Shown here: positions 30,196-38,413 of the stretch, piece by piece
How the letters are laid out: every line of letters begins with the position of its first letter
Numbering within the stretch: position 1 is the stretch's first letter
NCBI RefSeq assembly: GCF_020215645.1
Contig: NZ_CP084058.1
Span: 3,410,001 to 3,474,000 of the forward strand
DNA length: 64,000 bases
DNA from: Nonomuraea gerenzanensis
GTDB lineage: Bacteria; Actinomycetota; Actinomycetes; Streptosporangiales; Streptosporangiaceae
Direction of reading: 5' to 3'
Program-made: the position numbers and the translations under genes
The notes under the pieces: model-generated
Databases searched by the model: none
What the model saw: the letters and a program-made list of their open reading frames with translations, nothing else
Told to the model about the DNA's origin: nothing

Positions 30196-31044
30196 TCAGG
30201 GCAGGGTGAGGATCTCGCTGCCCGTCTCGGTGACGACGATCGTGTGCTCGAACTGGGCCGTGCGCTTGCGGTCCTTCGTCACGGCCGTCCAGCCGTCGGC
30301 CCAGATCTCGTACTCGATCGTGCCGAGCGTCAGCATCGGCTCGATCGTGAACGTCATCCCCGGCACCAGCTCCACCCGCAGCGACGGATCGTCGTAGTGC
30401 GGCACCATGAGCCCGGAGTGGAAGCTCGTGCCGATCCCGTGGCCGGTGAAGTCGCGCACCACGCCGTAGCCGAAGCGCTTGGCGTAGGCCTCGATGACGC
30501 GGCCCACCACGTTGAGCTGGCGGCCGGGCGCGACCGCCCTGATGGCGCGCATCGTCGCCTCGCGGGTGCGCTCCACCAGCAGCCGCGACTCCTCGTCGAC
30601 CTCGCCGACCAGGAACGTCGCGTCGGTGTCGCCGTGCACGCCGCCGATGAAGGCGGTGATGTCGACGTTGACGATGTCGCCGTCGCGCAGCACGGTGTCG
30701 TCGGGGATGCCGTGGCAGATGACCTCGTTGATCGAGGTGCACAGCGACTTCGGATAGCCCTTGTAGCCGAGCGTGCTGGGGTAGGCGTCGTGGTCGAGGA
30801 GGAACTCGTGGCCGATCCTGTCGAGCTCGTCGGTGGTGACGCCCGGCCGGACGTGCTTGCCGACCTCTTCGAGAGCCTGGCCGGCGATCCTGCCCGCCAC
30901 CCGCATCCGCTCGATGATCTCAGGGGTCTTCACGTCGGACTCGCCGGTCCTGGGGCGCTTCTTGCCGACGTACTCCGGCCGCTCGATGTGGGCGGGGACC
31001 TTTCGCATGGGCGAAACTCGCCCGGGCTGGAGCAGTGTCGTCAT
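30196..31044 (-). CDS. map: Methionine aminopeptidase type I
   Basis: This 282-aa protein has the complete metal-ligand set of type I MAP: Asp pair in [19 protein letters not shown], His in [11 protein letters not shown], Glu in FTIEPM and Glu in QFEHTI. It removes N-terminal methionine from new proteins in the cytoplasm. The N-terminal extension ([23 protein letters not shown]) is like that of the longer mycobacterial MAP isoform, supporting ATG 31044 over the internal Met at 31008. It is divergent from a small conserved gene, with 32 bp between starts. Confidence 0.97.
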   Translation of the reverse strand: MTTLLQPGRVSPMRKVPAHIERPEYVGKKRPRTGESDVKTPEIIERMRVAGRIAGQALEEVGKHVRPGVTTDELDRIGHEFLLDHDAYPSTLGYKGYPKSLCTSINEVICHGIPDDTVLRDGDIVNVDITAFIGGVHGDTDATFLVGEVDEESRLLVERTREATMRAIRAVAPGRQLNVVGRVIEAYAKRFGYGVVRDFTGHGIGTSFHSGLMVPHYDDPSLRVELVPGMTFTIEPMLTLGTIEYEIWADGWTAVTKDRKRTAQFEHTIVVTETGSEILTLP

Positions 31045-31076
31045 GAAACATGAGTCTACGGGGCAGAATTGACCTC

Positions 31077-31253
31077 GTGAGCGAAGGCCAGTGGTGGTTC
31101 TGTCTCAAGCACATGCGGGTCGAGCCCGACCAGGGCTGCCCCAACAAGGACCGGATGGGTCCGTACGCGTCCGAGGAGGAGGCGGCGGGGGCGCTGCAAC
31201 GCGCCGCCGACCGCAACAAGTCATGGGACGAGGCGGACCAGGACGACGACTGA
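31077..31253 (+). CDS. Small conserved actinobacterial protein (58 aa)
   Basis: Read from GTG 31077 the product starts [16 protein letters not shown] and contains [21 protein letters not shown], a pattern I recognise from short conserved actinomycete proteins of unknown function. It has a Cys-X-X-His and a later Cys that could bind a metal, an acidic tail (DEADQDDD), no signal peptide and no membrane span. It is divergent from map and lies 27 bp before a LysR gene on the same strand. Confidence 0.8.
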   Translation: MSEGQWWFCLKHMRVEPDQGCPNKDRMGPYASEEEAAGALQRAADRNKSWDEADQDDD

Positions 31254-31280
31254 TCGAGGACCAGAAGTAGGCTGAGCCGG

Positions 31281-32273
31281 GTGGAGATCGATCCTCGGCG
31301 GTTACGCGTCCTGTACGAGGTCGCCCGCCGGGGCGGCGTCCTGCGGGCCGCCGAGGCGCTGCACCTGACCTCCTCCGCCGTCTCCCAGCAGCTCGCCCAG
31401 CTCGAACGCGAGGTCGGGCTGCCGCTCATCGACCGCTCCCAGCGCAGCGTCTCGCTCACCCCGGCGGGGCGGGTGCTGGCCGGGTACGCCGAGCGGGTGG
31501 AGGAGGAGCTGGCCGAGGCCAGGCGGGAGCTCACCCGGTTCACCGAGCGGCTGGCGGGGCCGGTGCGCATCGCCGCCTTCGCCACCGTGATCAAGCACAT
31601 CCTGGTGCCCGCGCTGGCGGAGCTGGCCGTGCGCCATCCCCGGATCACCCCGGTCATCCATGAGATCTACGGCCAGCCGGCGCTGCAGGAGCTGCGGCTC
31701 GGCTCGGTGGACGTGCTGATCACCGAGCAGGACATGGGGCTGCCCGCCCTGTCGCAGCCGTCGCTGACCACGCGGCTGCTGTACGTGGACGAGTACCGCA
31801 TCGTGGTGCCGCCCGGCTGGGAAGAGCCGCCGGCCACGGTGACCGACCTCATGCGCTGCCCGTGGGTGGCCAGCGTGCCGTCCCACGCGACCGGGCAGGC
31901 GCTGGACCGGCTGGCGGGGCTGCACGGGTTCGAGCCGCGCAAGGTGCACTTCGTGACGGAGTTCGACTCGGCGCTGGCGCTGGTGGCCGACGGGCACGGA
32001 GTGGCGATCGTGCCCGGCCTGGCGCTGCTGGACGTGCCCGAGGGCGAGGTGCGGGTGAGCGACATCCGCGAGGTGGGCGCGCGCAGGGTGGACGTCGTCA
32101 CGCGGGTCGGGCGGACCCGCTCGGGGGAGCCCGATCCGGTGCAGGCCGTGGTGATCGAGGCGATCGAGGAGGCCACGGCCGCGCTGGAGGGGTCGCTGCG
32201 CGGGCGGCTCCAGCGGCGGGAGGAGCCGTCCGGCGCTCCTTCCGACGTCAGTCGGCGACCTGCGGGCCGCTGA
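31281..32273 (+). CDS. LysR-family transcriptional regulator
   Basis: This 330-aa protein from GTG 31281 has an N-terminal winged helix-turn-helix (LRVLYEVARRGGVLRAAEAL, TSSAVSQQLAQLEREVG) and a C-terminal periplasmic-binding-like effector domain (about 92-300). It is a typical cytoplasmic regulator; the effector is unknown. It has no divergent target gene, since the upstream neighbour is a small gene on the same strand. Its 3' end overlaps the convergent SIS-like gene by 26 bp. Confidence 0.95.
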   Translation: MEIDPRRLRVLYEVARRGGVLRAAEALHLTSSAVSQQLAQLEREVGLPLIDRSQRSVSLTPAGRVLAGYAERVEEELAEARRELTRFTERLAGPVRIAAFATVIKHILVPALAELAVRHPRITPVIHEIYGQPALQELRLGSVDVLITEQDMGLPALSQPSLTTRLLYVDEYRIVVPPGWEEPPATVTDLMRCPWVASVPSHATGQALDRLAGLHGFEPRKVHFVTEFDSALALVADGHGVAIVPGLALLDVPEGEVRVSDIREVGARRVDVVTRVGRTRSGEPDPVQAVVIEAIEEATAALEGSLRGRLQRREEPSGAPSDVSRRPAGR

Positions 32274-32826
32274 CCTTCTCCAGGAGGCGGGCCAGGCGGT
32301 CGCGCAGCCGCGGGCGCTGCTCCAGCTCGCCCGCCGCCGCGCTGACCAGGTGCTGCGCCCCGTCGAACGTCACCAGCCCGTCGCGCGGCACCGCGATCGC
32401 GTCGTGCGCCAGCCCGGCCAGCTCCCGGTCGCCGCCCTCGATCGCCAGGATGGTGGCCCCGGTACGCCGCGCGTCGTCCACGCGTTCGAGCAGCGGGACG
32501 GGAGCCTGCTGCTCCGACAGCACGAACAGCGTCTCCCCGCGGGCCGCCCGCTCCAGCCGGTCGAGGCCGACGCTCAGGTGGGCGGGCGCGCCGGGGGGCG
32601 GGTCCCAGCGCACCAGGGTGGGCGCGAGCTGCGACAGGCCGGACAGGCGGGCCTCGTCGGCGAGGTGCGCGGTCAGGTGCCAGGGCTCCTCGTCGGGGGT
32701 GCCCACCAGCAGCAGGCCGCCCGGCGAACGCGTGGCGCGCAGGGCCAGGCCCAGCTCGCGGGCGCGTTCGAGCCAGCCCGTCTCGGCGAGGAGCTCGCGC
32801 AGGAAGGCGACCGATCCTGAGTCCAT
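32248..32826 (-). CDS. SIS-fold-like conserved protein
   Basis: Taken from ATG 32826 this is 192 aa; a GTG at 32844 would add six residues and neither has a clear ribosome-binding site. The pattern suggests a SIS-type sugar-isomerase fold: GGLLLVGTPDEEPWHLTAHLADEAR, ETLFVLSEQQ, and ARRTGATILAIEGGDRELAGLAHDAIAV, where a nucleotide- or sugar-phosphate site would lie. No catalytic assignment is possible. It overlaps the LysR 3' end by 26 bp tail to tail, which limits each gene's freedom to change. Confidence 0.65.
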   Translation of the reverse strand: MDSGSVAFLRELLAETGWLERARELGLALRATRSPGGLLLVGTPDEEPWHLTAHLADEARLSGLSQLAPTLVRWDPPPGAPAHLSVGLDRLERAARGETLFVLSEQQAPVPLLERVDDARRTGATILAIEGGDRELAGLAHDAIAVPRDGLVTFDGAQHLVSAAAGELEQRPRLRDRLARLLEKVSGPQVAD

Positions 32827-32916
32827 GCCCCCATGGTGCCCCACGCGGGATGAGCGGGGTGGTTGATTCGGGAGTGATGTCTTGACACGAGGCGTGTTTC
32901 TCCGTCATTTCGGGCC

Positions 32917-32945
32917 TTGACATGGAGTTACCCTCGGGTAACGAT
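32917..32945 (+). promoter_or_regulatory. Lipase promoter with palindromic operator in the spacer
   Basis: TTGACA (32917-32922) and AACGAT (32940-32945) are 17 bp apart. Between them GTTACCC (32927-32933) and GGGTAAC (32936-32942) form a perfect 7-bp inverted repeat with a 2-bp gap, placed to block RNA polymerase. The repressor is unknown; a TetR-type protein would fit. A second TTGACA is at 32883. No gene was seen in 32827-32998. Confidence 0.6.
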
Positions 32946-32998
32946 CGGCTCGCGGCGCCGCCGTCCCAAGTGGTGATCCTCACGGAGAGGGGCGGCAC

Positions 32999-34144
32999 AT
33001 GACCTTACGTGTGCGCGTCAGCATGTCCATGATCCTGTTATCGATCATGTCGCTTCTCGTCGCGGGCCCCGCTCGCGCCGCGGCACCGGGAGACGTCGTC
33101 TCCGCTCAGCCCACCACGGTCTACCTCCTGCCGGGCCAGCTGCTGGAGGTCCCGGTCAACGCCTGGCACCTGCGCTACAACTCCACGTCCGCAACCGGCG
33201 CCGTCAACACCGTCTCCGGCACGCTGCTCGTGCCCAAGGCCGGCTACCCGCTCGGCACCCGCCCGATCATCGGGTACGCGTTCGGCACCCACGGCCTCGG
33301 CGACCAGTGCGCGCCTTCCGCAGGCATGCAACGGGGCGGGGAGGCCGAGCTCGCGCTGGTCAGCCTGTTCCTGCTCAAGGGGTACGCGGTCGCGATGACC
33401 GACTACGAGGGCCTCGGCACGCCGGGGCAGCACACGTACATGGTGGGGATCTCGCAGGGGCACGCCGTGCTCGACGCGATCAGGGCGGCCAGCCGGGTGC
33501 CGGGAGCCGGGCTGTCGGCCGGCGCGCCCGTCGGCATCATGGGTTACTCCCAGGGCGGCGCCTCCGCCGCCTGGGCCGCCCAGCTCCAGCCGTCGTACGC
33601 GCCCGAGCTGCGGCTGCGCGGCGTGGCGGCCGGTGGGGTGCCCGCCGACCTGCGTGCCGTGGCCCAGCACCTGGACGGCAGCCCCGACTTCGGCCTGGCC
33701 GCCGCCGCCGGGATCGGGCTCGACGCCGCCTACCCCGAGCTGGACCTGGAGGCCGACCTCAACGACCGGGGCCGCGCGCTGCTCGCCGACGCCGCCGACG
33801 ACTGCGTGGGCGACCTGAGCAAGCTGGCCGGGCTCCGCTTCTCCGACCTGAGCCCGATCGACCTGCTCAACCAGCCCAAGTGGCTGACCCGCCTGGCGGA
33901 GAACCGGCTCGGCGCCGTCGCGCCGCGGGTGCCGGTCTTCCTCTACCACGCGCGCGGCGACCAGATCATCCCGCTCGCCGTGGGCTCCACGCTGCGCACC
34001 GAGTACTGCAGGGCCGGGGCGCGGGTGCGCTGGCTCTCGCTGCCGGCCCCCGACCACGTCACCGGGGCCATCGAGGGCGGCCCGCCGGCCATCGAATGGC
34101 TGGCCCTGCGGATCCTCGGCCTGCCCGCCTCCAGCAACTGCTGA
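32999..34144 (+). CDS. Secreted lipase, LIP family alpha/beta hydrolase
   Basis: ATG 32999 follows GAGAGGGGCGGCAC and gives 381 aa. A signal peptide ends near AGPARA|AAPG. The alpha/beta-hydrolase core has the nucleophile elbow GYSQGG with Ser184, the acid in YHARGDQIIP and a His in APDHVTGAIEGG. Four cysteines probably form disulfides outside the cell. It matches the secretory lipase family (PF03583-like), which hydrolyses triglycerides or other esters. Its promoter carries a clear operator and a stem-loop follows the stop. Confidence 0.92.
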   Translation: MTLRVRVSMSMILLSIMSLLVAGPARAAAPGDVVSAQPTTVYLLPGQLLEVPVNAWHLRYNSTSATGAVNTVSGTLLVPKAGYPLGTRPIIGYAFGTHGLGDQCAPSAGMQRGGEAELALVSLFLLKGYAVAMTDYEGLGTPGQHTYMVGISQGHAVLDAIRAASRVPGAGLSAGAPVGIMGYSQGGASAAWAAQLQPSYAPELRLRGVAAGGVPADLRAVAQHLDGSPDFGLAAAAGIGLDAAYPELDLEADLNDRGRALLADAADDCVGDLSKLAGLRFSDLSPIDLLNQPKWLTRLAENRLGAVAPRVPVFLYHARGDQIIPLAVGSTLRTEYCRAGARVRWLSLPAPDHVTGAIEGGPPAIEWLALRILGLPASSNC

Positions 34145-34159
34145 GGGACCCGCGACGGA

Positions 34160-34185
34160 CCCACCCGGCCCTCGTGCCGGGTGGG
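34160..34185 (+). terminator. Stem-loop after the lipase gene
   Basis: CCCACCCGGC (34160-34169) pairs perfectly with GCCGGGTGGG (34176-34185) across a 6-nt loop, 16 bp after the lipase stop. There is no U-tract. It lies just before the reductase gene. Confidence 0.7.
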
Positions 34186-34202
34186 CCTGGCATGATCTGG
34201 TT

Positions 34203-34856
34203 ATGACAGACGTGAACGGACTTTCCATCGCCATCCTCGGCGGCACCGGCGACCAGGGCAAAGGGCTGGCGCGGCGGTTCGCGCTGGCCGGGCATCCGGT
34301 GCTGATCGGCTCGCGCAGCGCCCAGCGGGCCCAGGAGGCGGCCGACTCCATCGGGGCGGGCGCGACGGGCGACGAGAACGCGGCCGTGGCCGCGCGGGCC
34401 GACATCGTGATCGTGGCGGTGCCGTACGAGGGGCACAAGGCGCTGCTGGAGTCCCTCAAGGGCGAGCTGGCCGGCAAGATCGTGGTCGACTGCGTGAACC
34501 CGCTCGGGTTCGACAAGCAGGGCGCGTACGCGTTGCCGGTCGAGGAGGGCAGCGCCGCCCAGCAGGCCGCGGCCGTGCTGCCCGACAGCCGGGTGGTGGC
34601 CGCGTTCCACCACGTGTCGGCCGTGGTGCTGATGGATCCGGCGGTGGACAAGGTGGATCTCGACGTGCTCGTGCTGGGCGACGACCGGGAGGCCACGGAC
34701 ACCGTGCAGGCGCTGGCCGAGGTGATTCCCGGGGTGCGGGGGGTGTACGGGGGGCGGCTGCGTAACGCTCACCAGATCGAGGCGCTCACGGCGAACATCA
34801 TCTCGGTCAACCGCCGCTACAAGGCGCACGCGGGGCTGCGCATCACCGACATCTGA
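34203..34856 (+). CDS. NADPH:F420 reductase
   Basis: This 217-aa protein begins with an NADP-binding Rossmann motif, IAILGGTGDQGKGLARRFALAG, followed by the GSRS loop that contacts the 2'-phosphate. Further Fno/NpdG features are VAVPYEGHKALL, VVDCVNPLGFDKQGAY, AFHHVSAVVL and IPGVRGVYGGRLRNAHQIEA. It transfers hydride between NADPH and coenzyme F420, supplying F420H2 for cytoplasmic reductases. It appears to be a single-gene unit between a terminator and a convergent two-component operon. Confidence 0.93.
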   Translation: MTDVNGLSIAILGGTGDQGKGLARRFALAGHPVLIGSRSAQRAQEAADSIGAGATGDENAAVAARADIVIVAVPYEGHKALLESLKGELAGKIVVDCVNPLGFDKQGAYALPVEEGSAAQQAAAVLPDSRVVAAFHHVSAVVLMDPAVDKVDLDVLVLGDDREATDTVQALAEVIPGVRGVYGGRLRNAHQIEALTANIISVNRRYKAHAGLRITDI

Positions 34857-34858
34857 GC

Positions 34859-34933
34859 GCCGTGCGCGTGCTGCTCGGGTGCGGGGGTGTCACATGAGGG
34901 CCGTGAGCGTGCCGCTCGGGTGCGGGGGTGTCA
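34859..34933 (+). repeat. 34-bp direct repeat (32/34 identical) overlapping a stop codon
   Basis: Positions 34859-34892 and 34900-34933 are the same 34-bp sequence with two differences, 41 bp apart. Both contain CTCGGGTGCGGGGGTGTCA. In the second copy the final TCA is the stop codon (TGA on the minus strand) of the response regulator gene, so the repeat extends from the gene's last bases into its 3' flank. Confidence 0.9.
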
Positions 34934-35536
34934 GAGCCAGCCGGCGTCCTCGGCGATGCGGATGGCGTCGATCTTGTTGCGGGCGCCCGTCTTCGTGATC
35001 GCCCCGGTGAGGTAGTTGCGGACGGTGCCGGGGGAGAGGTGGAGGCGGGCGGCGATCTCCTCGGCCGAGGCGCCTCTGGCCGCCTCCTTGAGCACGGTCG
35101 ACTCCCTGGGCGTCAGCGGGCTCTCGCCGTACTCCATGGCCGAGGAGACCAGCTCGGCGTCCAGCACGCGCAGCCCGGCGGCGGTGCGCCTGATCGACTC
35201 CGCCAGCCGGTCGCCGGGCGCGTCCTTGACCAGGAACGCCTCGATGCCGGCGGCCAGCGCCCTGCGGACCTGGCCTGGCTGGCCCATCGCCGTGAGCACC
35301 AGGATGCGGCAGGACGGCAGGCGCTCGCCCAGCGTGGCGGCGGCGGTGATGCCGTCCAGGACCGGCAGGTCGATGTCCACGACCGCGACGTCGGGCCGGA
35401 CCCGCAGCGCCGCCGGGACGATCTCGTCGCCACGGGTGACCTCCGCGACCACCTCGATGTCGGGCTCCAGGCGGAGCAGGGCGGTGAGGGCGGCGCGGAT
35501 CATGTGCATGTCCTCGGCCAGCAGCACCCTGATCAT
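34931..35536 (-). CDS. NarL-type response regulator (DesR-like)
   Basis: This 201-aa protein has a receiver domain (E8/D9, phospho-acceptor D54 in VVDIDLP, VLTAMGQP, Lys in AFLVKDAP) and a LuxR-type helix-turn-helix (LTPRESTVLKEAARGASAEE, SPGTVRNYLTGAITK). It is DesR-like in length and in the ...AEDAGWL ending. Its start overlaps the histidine kinase stop (35533-35536), so it is the cognate partner. The operon also encodes an ABC transporter, the probable regulatory target. Confidence 0.95.
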   Translation of the reverse strand: MIRVLLAEDMHMIRAALTALLRLEPDIEVVAEVTRGDEIVPAALRVRPDVAVVDIDLPVLDGITAAATLGERLPSCRILVLTAMGQPGQVRRALAAGIEAFLVKDAPGDRLAESIRRTAAGLRVLDAELVSSAMEYGESPLTPRESTVLKEAARGASAEEIAARLHLSPGTVRNYLTGAITKTGARNKIDAIRIAEDAGWL

Positions 35537-36741
35537 GCCGCGACCTCGACGGCCAGGAGGAAGCCGCCCTCGCCGGTGGGGGCGGCGCTGCAGGAGCCGC
35601 CGGCCTGGGCGGCCCGCTCCGCCAGGCCCGTCAGGCCATTACCCGTGACGCCGGCCTCGAGCCCGCCGCCACGGCCGTGATCAAGGCCGCGCACGCCGCC
35701 ACGGTCGTGATCAAGGTCGCGCACGCCGCCATGGCCGTGATCAAGGTCGCGCACGCCGTCACGGCCGCCATCGGGGGCGGGCGGTGCGCCGTCGTTGGCG
35801 ATCTCCAGCCGCACCGCCCCGCCGTGCAGCGACGTGGTGATCGTGCAGGTGGTGGCCCTGCTGTGGCGCAGGACGTTCGTGACGCCCTCCCGTACGGCCC
35901 ACGCCAGCGCCTCCTCCGACCGCCGGGGCAGCGGCACGTCCGCCAGATGCGCCTGCACCCCCACCCCCGACGACTCCAGCAACGCCACCGCCCGGTCCAC
36001 CTCGCCCGCCAGCGACAACTCCCGATACCCCCTGGCGACCTGCCGCACGTCCTGGGCGGCGTCCCTGGCCACCTGCACCAGCTCGCCCACCTCGGTGCGC
36101 GCGGCGCCGGGGTCGCGGTCGATGAGCCGCCCCGCCAGGTCGCCCTTGAGGGCGATCGCGGTGAGGCTGCGGCCCAGGCCGTCGTGCAGGTCGCGGGAGA
36201 TGCGCAGCCGTTCCCTGAGCACCGCGGCCTGCGCCAGCTCGGCCCTGGCCTGCTCCAGCTCGACCGTCACCCGGACGAACCGGACCAGCGCGTAGATCAT
36301 GGCGCCCGTCGTCGCGATGGTGGCCACGTAGAAGAACGTGACGTGCGCCCCCGCCGGCCCCCACCACATCCGGGCGCCCTCGCTCAGCATCATCAGCCCG
36401 ACCAGCGCACCGCCCCAGCCCAGCGGCAGCAGCACCAGCAGGGACCCGGCGAGCAGCGGCGCGGTCAGCGCCGACATGCCGCCGGGCAGCAGGAAGTCGG
36501 GCAGGTAGGTGGCGACCGCCTGCAGCACCAGCGTCGCGGGGAACAGCGGTGGACGCACGCCGCGCAGGCCGGCCCTGATGTTGACGTAGTGGGTGACGAC
36601 CACGGCGGTCATGGACAGGACGGCCAGCACGCCGTAGTAGGCGCCCTGGAGGAAGTAGACGAGCGTGATCGCCGTGTACGCGCACGAGACGGCGGTGATG
36701 AGCCCGCTCGCCAGCCTGCGGGCACCGGAGGAGGAGGCCAC
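35533..36741 (-). CDS. DesK-like sensor histidine kinase with repeat insertion in the ATPase domain
   Basis: The best start is GTG 36741, giving 402 aa, though it lacks a strong ribosome-binding site. Five or six membrane spans (about 1-130) lead to a HisKA_3 domain with phospho-His186 in ISRDLHDGLGRSLTAIALKGD. A GHKL ATPase follows (N box AVREGVTNVLRHSRA, G1 region IANDGAPP, later GNGLTGLAERA). Between G1 and the GNGLTGL motif lies an unusual Asp/Gly/His-rich insertion made by three 30-bp repeats, in the ATP-lid region. The gene is coupled to the response regulator and lies 29 bp after the ABC permease. Confidence 0.92.
   Translation of the reverse strand: MASSSGARRLASGLITAVSCAYTAITLVYFLQGAYYGVLAVLSMTAVVVTHYVNIRAGLRGVRPPLFPATLVLQAVATYLPDFLLPGGMSALTAPLLAGSLLVLLPLGWGGALVGLMMLSEGARMWWGPAGAHVTFFYVATIATTGAMIYALVRFVRVTVELEQARAELAQAAVLRERLRISRDLHDGLGRSLTAIALKGDLAGRLIDRDPGAARTEVGELVQVARDAAQDVRQVARGYRELSLAGEVDRAVALLESSGVGVQAHLADVPLPRRSEEALAWAVREGVTNVLRHSRATTCTITTSLHGGAVRLEIANDGAPPAPDGGRDGVRDLDHGHGGVRDLDHDRGGVRGLDHGRGGGLEAGVTGNGLTGLAERAAQAGGSCSAAPTGEGGFLLAVEVAA
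35671..35766 (-). repeat. Three 30-bp tandem repeats inside the histidine kinase gene
   Basis: Units 35671-35700, 35701-35730 and 35731-35760 share the pattern ACGGYCGTGATCAAGGYCGC plus GCACGCCGCC, with a few changes, and a partial copy follows. In frame they encode about 10-residue V-R-D-L-D-H-G-R-G-G units. Near-identity suggests recent expansion. They are internal to coding DNA and not a CRISPR array. Confidence 0.93.
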
Positions 36742-36770
36742 GACGACGATTATCCCGGACCCCCGCGGGC

Positions 36771-37490
36771 CTAGGACCTGCGCGGTTCCCAGCGGAACCA
36801 CAGCCGCAGCGCCACGACGCCCGCCACCGCCCAGCCCGCCAGCACGAGGAACGGCACGACCGGCTCGCCGCTCCTGACCGCGTCCACCACGACCGTGGTC
36901 GGCAGCAGGTCGAGGACGGGCCGCAGCCAGGACGGCACCGGGATCGGCCCCATCGCGCCCGCCGACACCGCGGCGACCAGGAAGACCGGCATGGTGTAGG
37001 CGGCGGCCAGCTCGGCGCGCGGGATCGCCGCCGTGTAGGCCGCGCCGAGCAGGGCCATCACCACGGAGCCCGCGACGGTGACGGCGGCGAAGGCCAGGGG
37101 GTTCGCCGGGAGCGGGACTCCGGCGGCCAGCCGCACCGCGACCGTGCACAACGCGATCAGTGCCACGGTCTGCGTGGCCGTGCTGGCGATCTGGCCCAGC
37201 AGGAGCTGCCCGTCCGTCAGGCGGGTGGCGCGCAGCCGCTTGAGCACGAGCTGGTCGCGGCGGGCGGTCAGGGCCACGGTGATGTTCATGAACGCGGTGA
37301 TCGCCAGCAGGATCGAGATCGAGCTCTGGGCGAGCGCCGTGGCGCCGGCGACGCCCTGCGCGGTGACGTGCCGCATCAGCGTGGGCAGGCCCACGGCCAG
37401 GCCGACCGGCGTGACGACCGAGGCGAACAGCATGGACTTGTCCCGCCAGAACAGGCGGGTGCCGAGCCGGTAGGTGGCGGTCAGGCTCAT
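36771..37490 (-). CDS. ABC-2 type transporter permease
   Basis: From ATG 37490 this is 239 aa with six predicted membrane spans and the ABC-2 pattern (SISILLAITAFMNITVALTARRDQLVLKRLRATRLT, AVSAGAMGPIPVPSWLRPVLDLLPTT). The ATG overlaps the stop of the ATP-binding subunit gene, so they form one exporter. It is followed by the histidine kinase and response regulator genes, a common layout for antimicrobial or lipid exporters controlled by their own two-component system. The substrate is unknown. Confidence 0.92.
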   Translation of the reverse strand: MSLTATYRLGTRLFWRDKSMLFASVVTPVGLAVGLPTLMRHVTAQGVAGATALAQSSISILLAITAFMNITVALTARRDQLVLKRLRATRLTDGQLLLGQIASTATQTVALIALCTVAVRLAAGVPLPANPLAFAAVTVAGSVVMALLGAAYTAAIPRAELAAAYTMPVFLVAAVSAGAMGPIPVPSWLRPVLDLLPTTVVVDAVRSGEPVVPFLVLAGWAVAGVVALRLWFRWEPRRS

Positions 37491-38368
37491 CGGGCGCTCA
37501 GCTCCAGGAAGAGGTCCTCCAGGGTGGCGGCGCGGACCTCCAGGCCCGTCAGGCGCAGCCCACGCTCGGCCGCCCAGGTCAGCAGCTTCTGCGCGGCCAG
37601 GTCCGGGTCCTCGGCCCGGCACACGGCGAGCCCCTCCTCGACGGTGACCGGCAGCGGCAGGGAGCCGGGGTCCACGTGCGCGGGCAGCCGGAACGCCACC
37701 CGCCCGCCGCGGGCCGCGAGCGTCTCCGCCATGCCGCCGGAGGCCACGATGCGGCCCTCATCCATGATCGCCATCGACGAGGCCAGGCGCTGCGCCTCCT
37801 CCAGGTAGTGCGTGGTCAGCAGGATCGTGGTGCCCCGGGCGGCCAGGTCGCGGATGACGGCCCAGGTGGCGGTGCGTGCCTCGGGGTCCATGCCGGTGGT
37901 CGGCTCGTCGAGGAAGAGCAGGTCGGGGCGGCCCAGCAGGGCCAGCGCCAGGTCGAGCCTGCGCTTCTCGCCGCCGGACAGCTGCCGCACCTTGGTGCCC
38001 GACCTGGCCCGCAGCCCGGCGAGGTCGAGCGCCTCGTCGCGGGGACGGGGCGCGGAGGTGAAGTCGCGCCAGGTGTCGACCGTCTGGGCGACCGTCAGCT
38101 CAGGGAAGAACCCGGCCTCCTGCACCATCACGCCGGTGCGCCGGCGGACGGCGGCGCGGTCGGCGTGCGGGTCGAGGCCGAGCACCCGCACCGTGCCGCC
38201 GTCCGGCCGCTGGAAGCCGGCCAGCACCTCGATCGTGGTGGTCTTGCCCGCGCCGTTCCTGCCGAGCAGCGCGAAGATCTCTCCCTCGGCCACCTCGAAC
38301 GAGATGCCCTTCACCGCCTCGAAACCCTGATGGCTCTTGCGGAGCCCGCTCACGTCGATCGCTGTCAT
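37487..38368 (-). CDS. ABC transporter ATP-binding protein
   Basis: From ATG 38368 (a GTG at 38377 is also possible) this is 293 aa. It has Walker A GRNGAGKTTT, Q-loop region VMVQEAGFFPELTV, signature LSGGEKRRLDLA, Walker B LLFLDEPTTG and the switch His in LLTTHYLEEA. It is a DrrA/CcmA-type exporter ATPase with a ~70-aa C-terminal extension. It energises the permease encoded next. It is the fourth minus-strand gene from the end of a run starting with a MocR regulator, so the run may form a single operon. Confidence 0.95.
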   Translation of the reverse strand: MTAIDVSGLRKSHQGFEAVKGISFEVAEGEIFALLGRNGAGKTTTIEVLAGFQRPDGGTVRVLGLDPHADRAAVRRRTGVMVQEAGFFPELTVAQTVDTWRDFTSAPRPRDEALDLAGLRARSGTKVRQLSGGEKRRLDLALALLGRPDLLFLDEPTTGMDPEARTATWAVIRDLAARGTTILLTTHYLEEAQRLASSMAIMDEGRIVASGGMAETLAARGGRVAFRLPAHVDPGSLPLPVTVEEGLAVCRAEDPDLAAQKLLTWAAERGLRLTGLEVRAATLEDLFLELSAR

Positions 38369-38413
38369 GCGTCCCACTGTCGCCGGGGGCGCAGGCGGGC
38401 GACAGTGAAGAAT

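Noticed and set aside
35671..35766. 30-bp repeats that might be read as a CRISPR array
   Set aside because: Units are directly adjacent with no spacers, inside a histidine kinase gene, and no cas genes are near.
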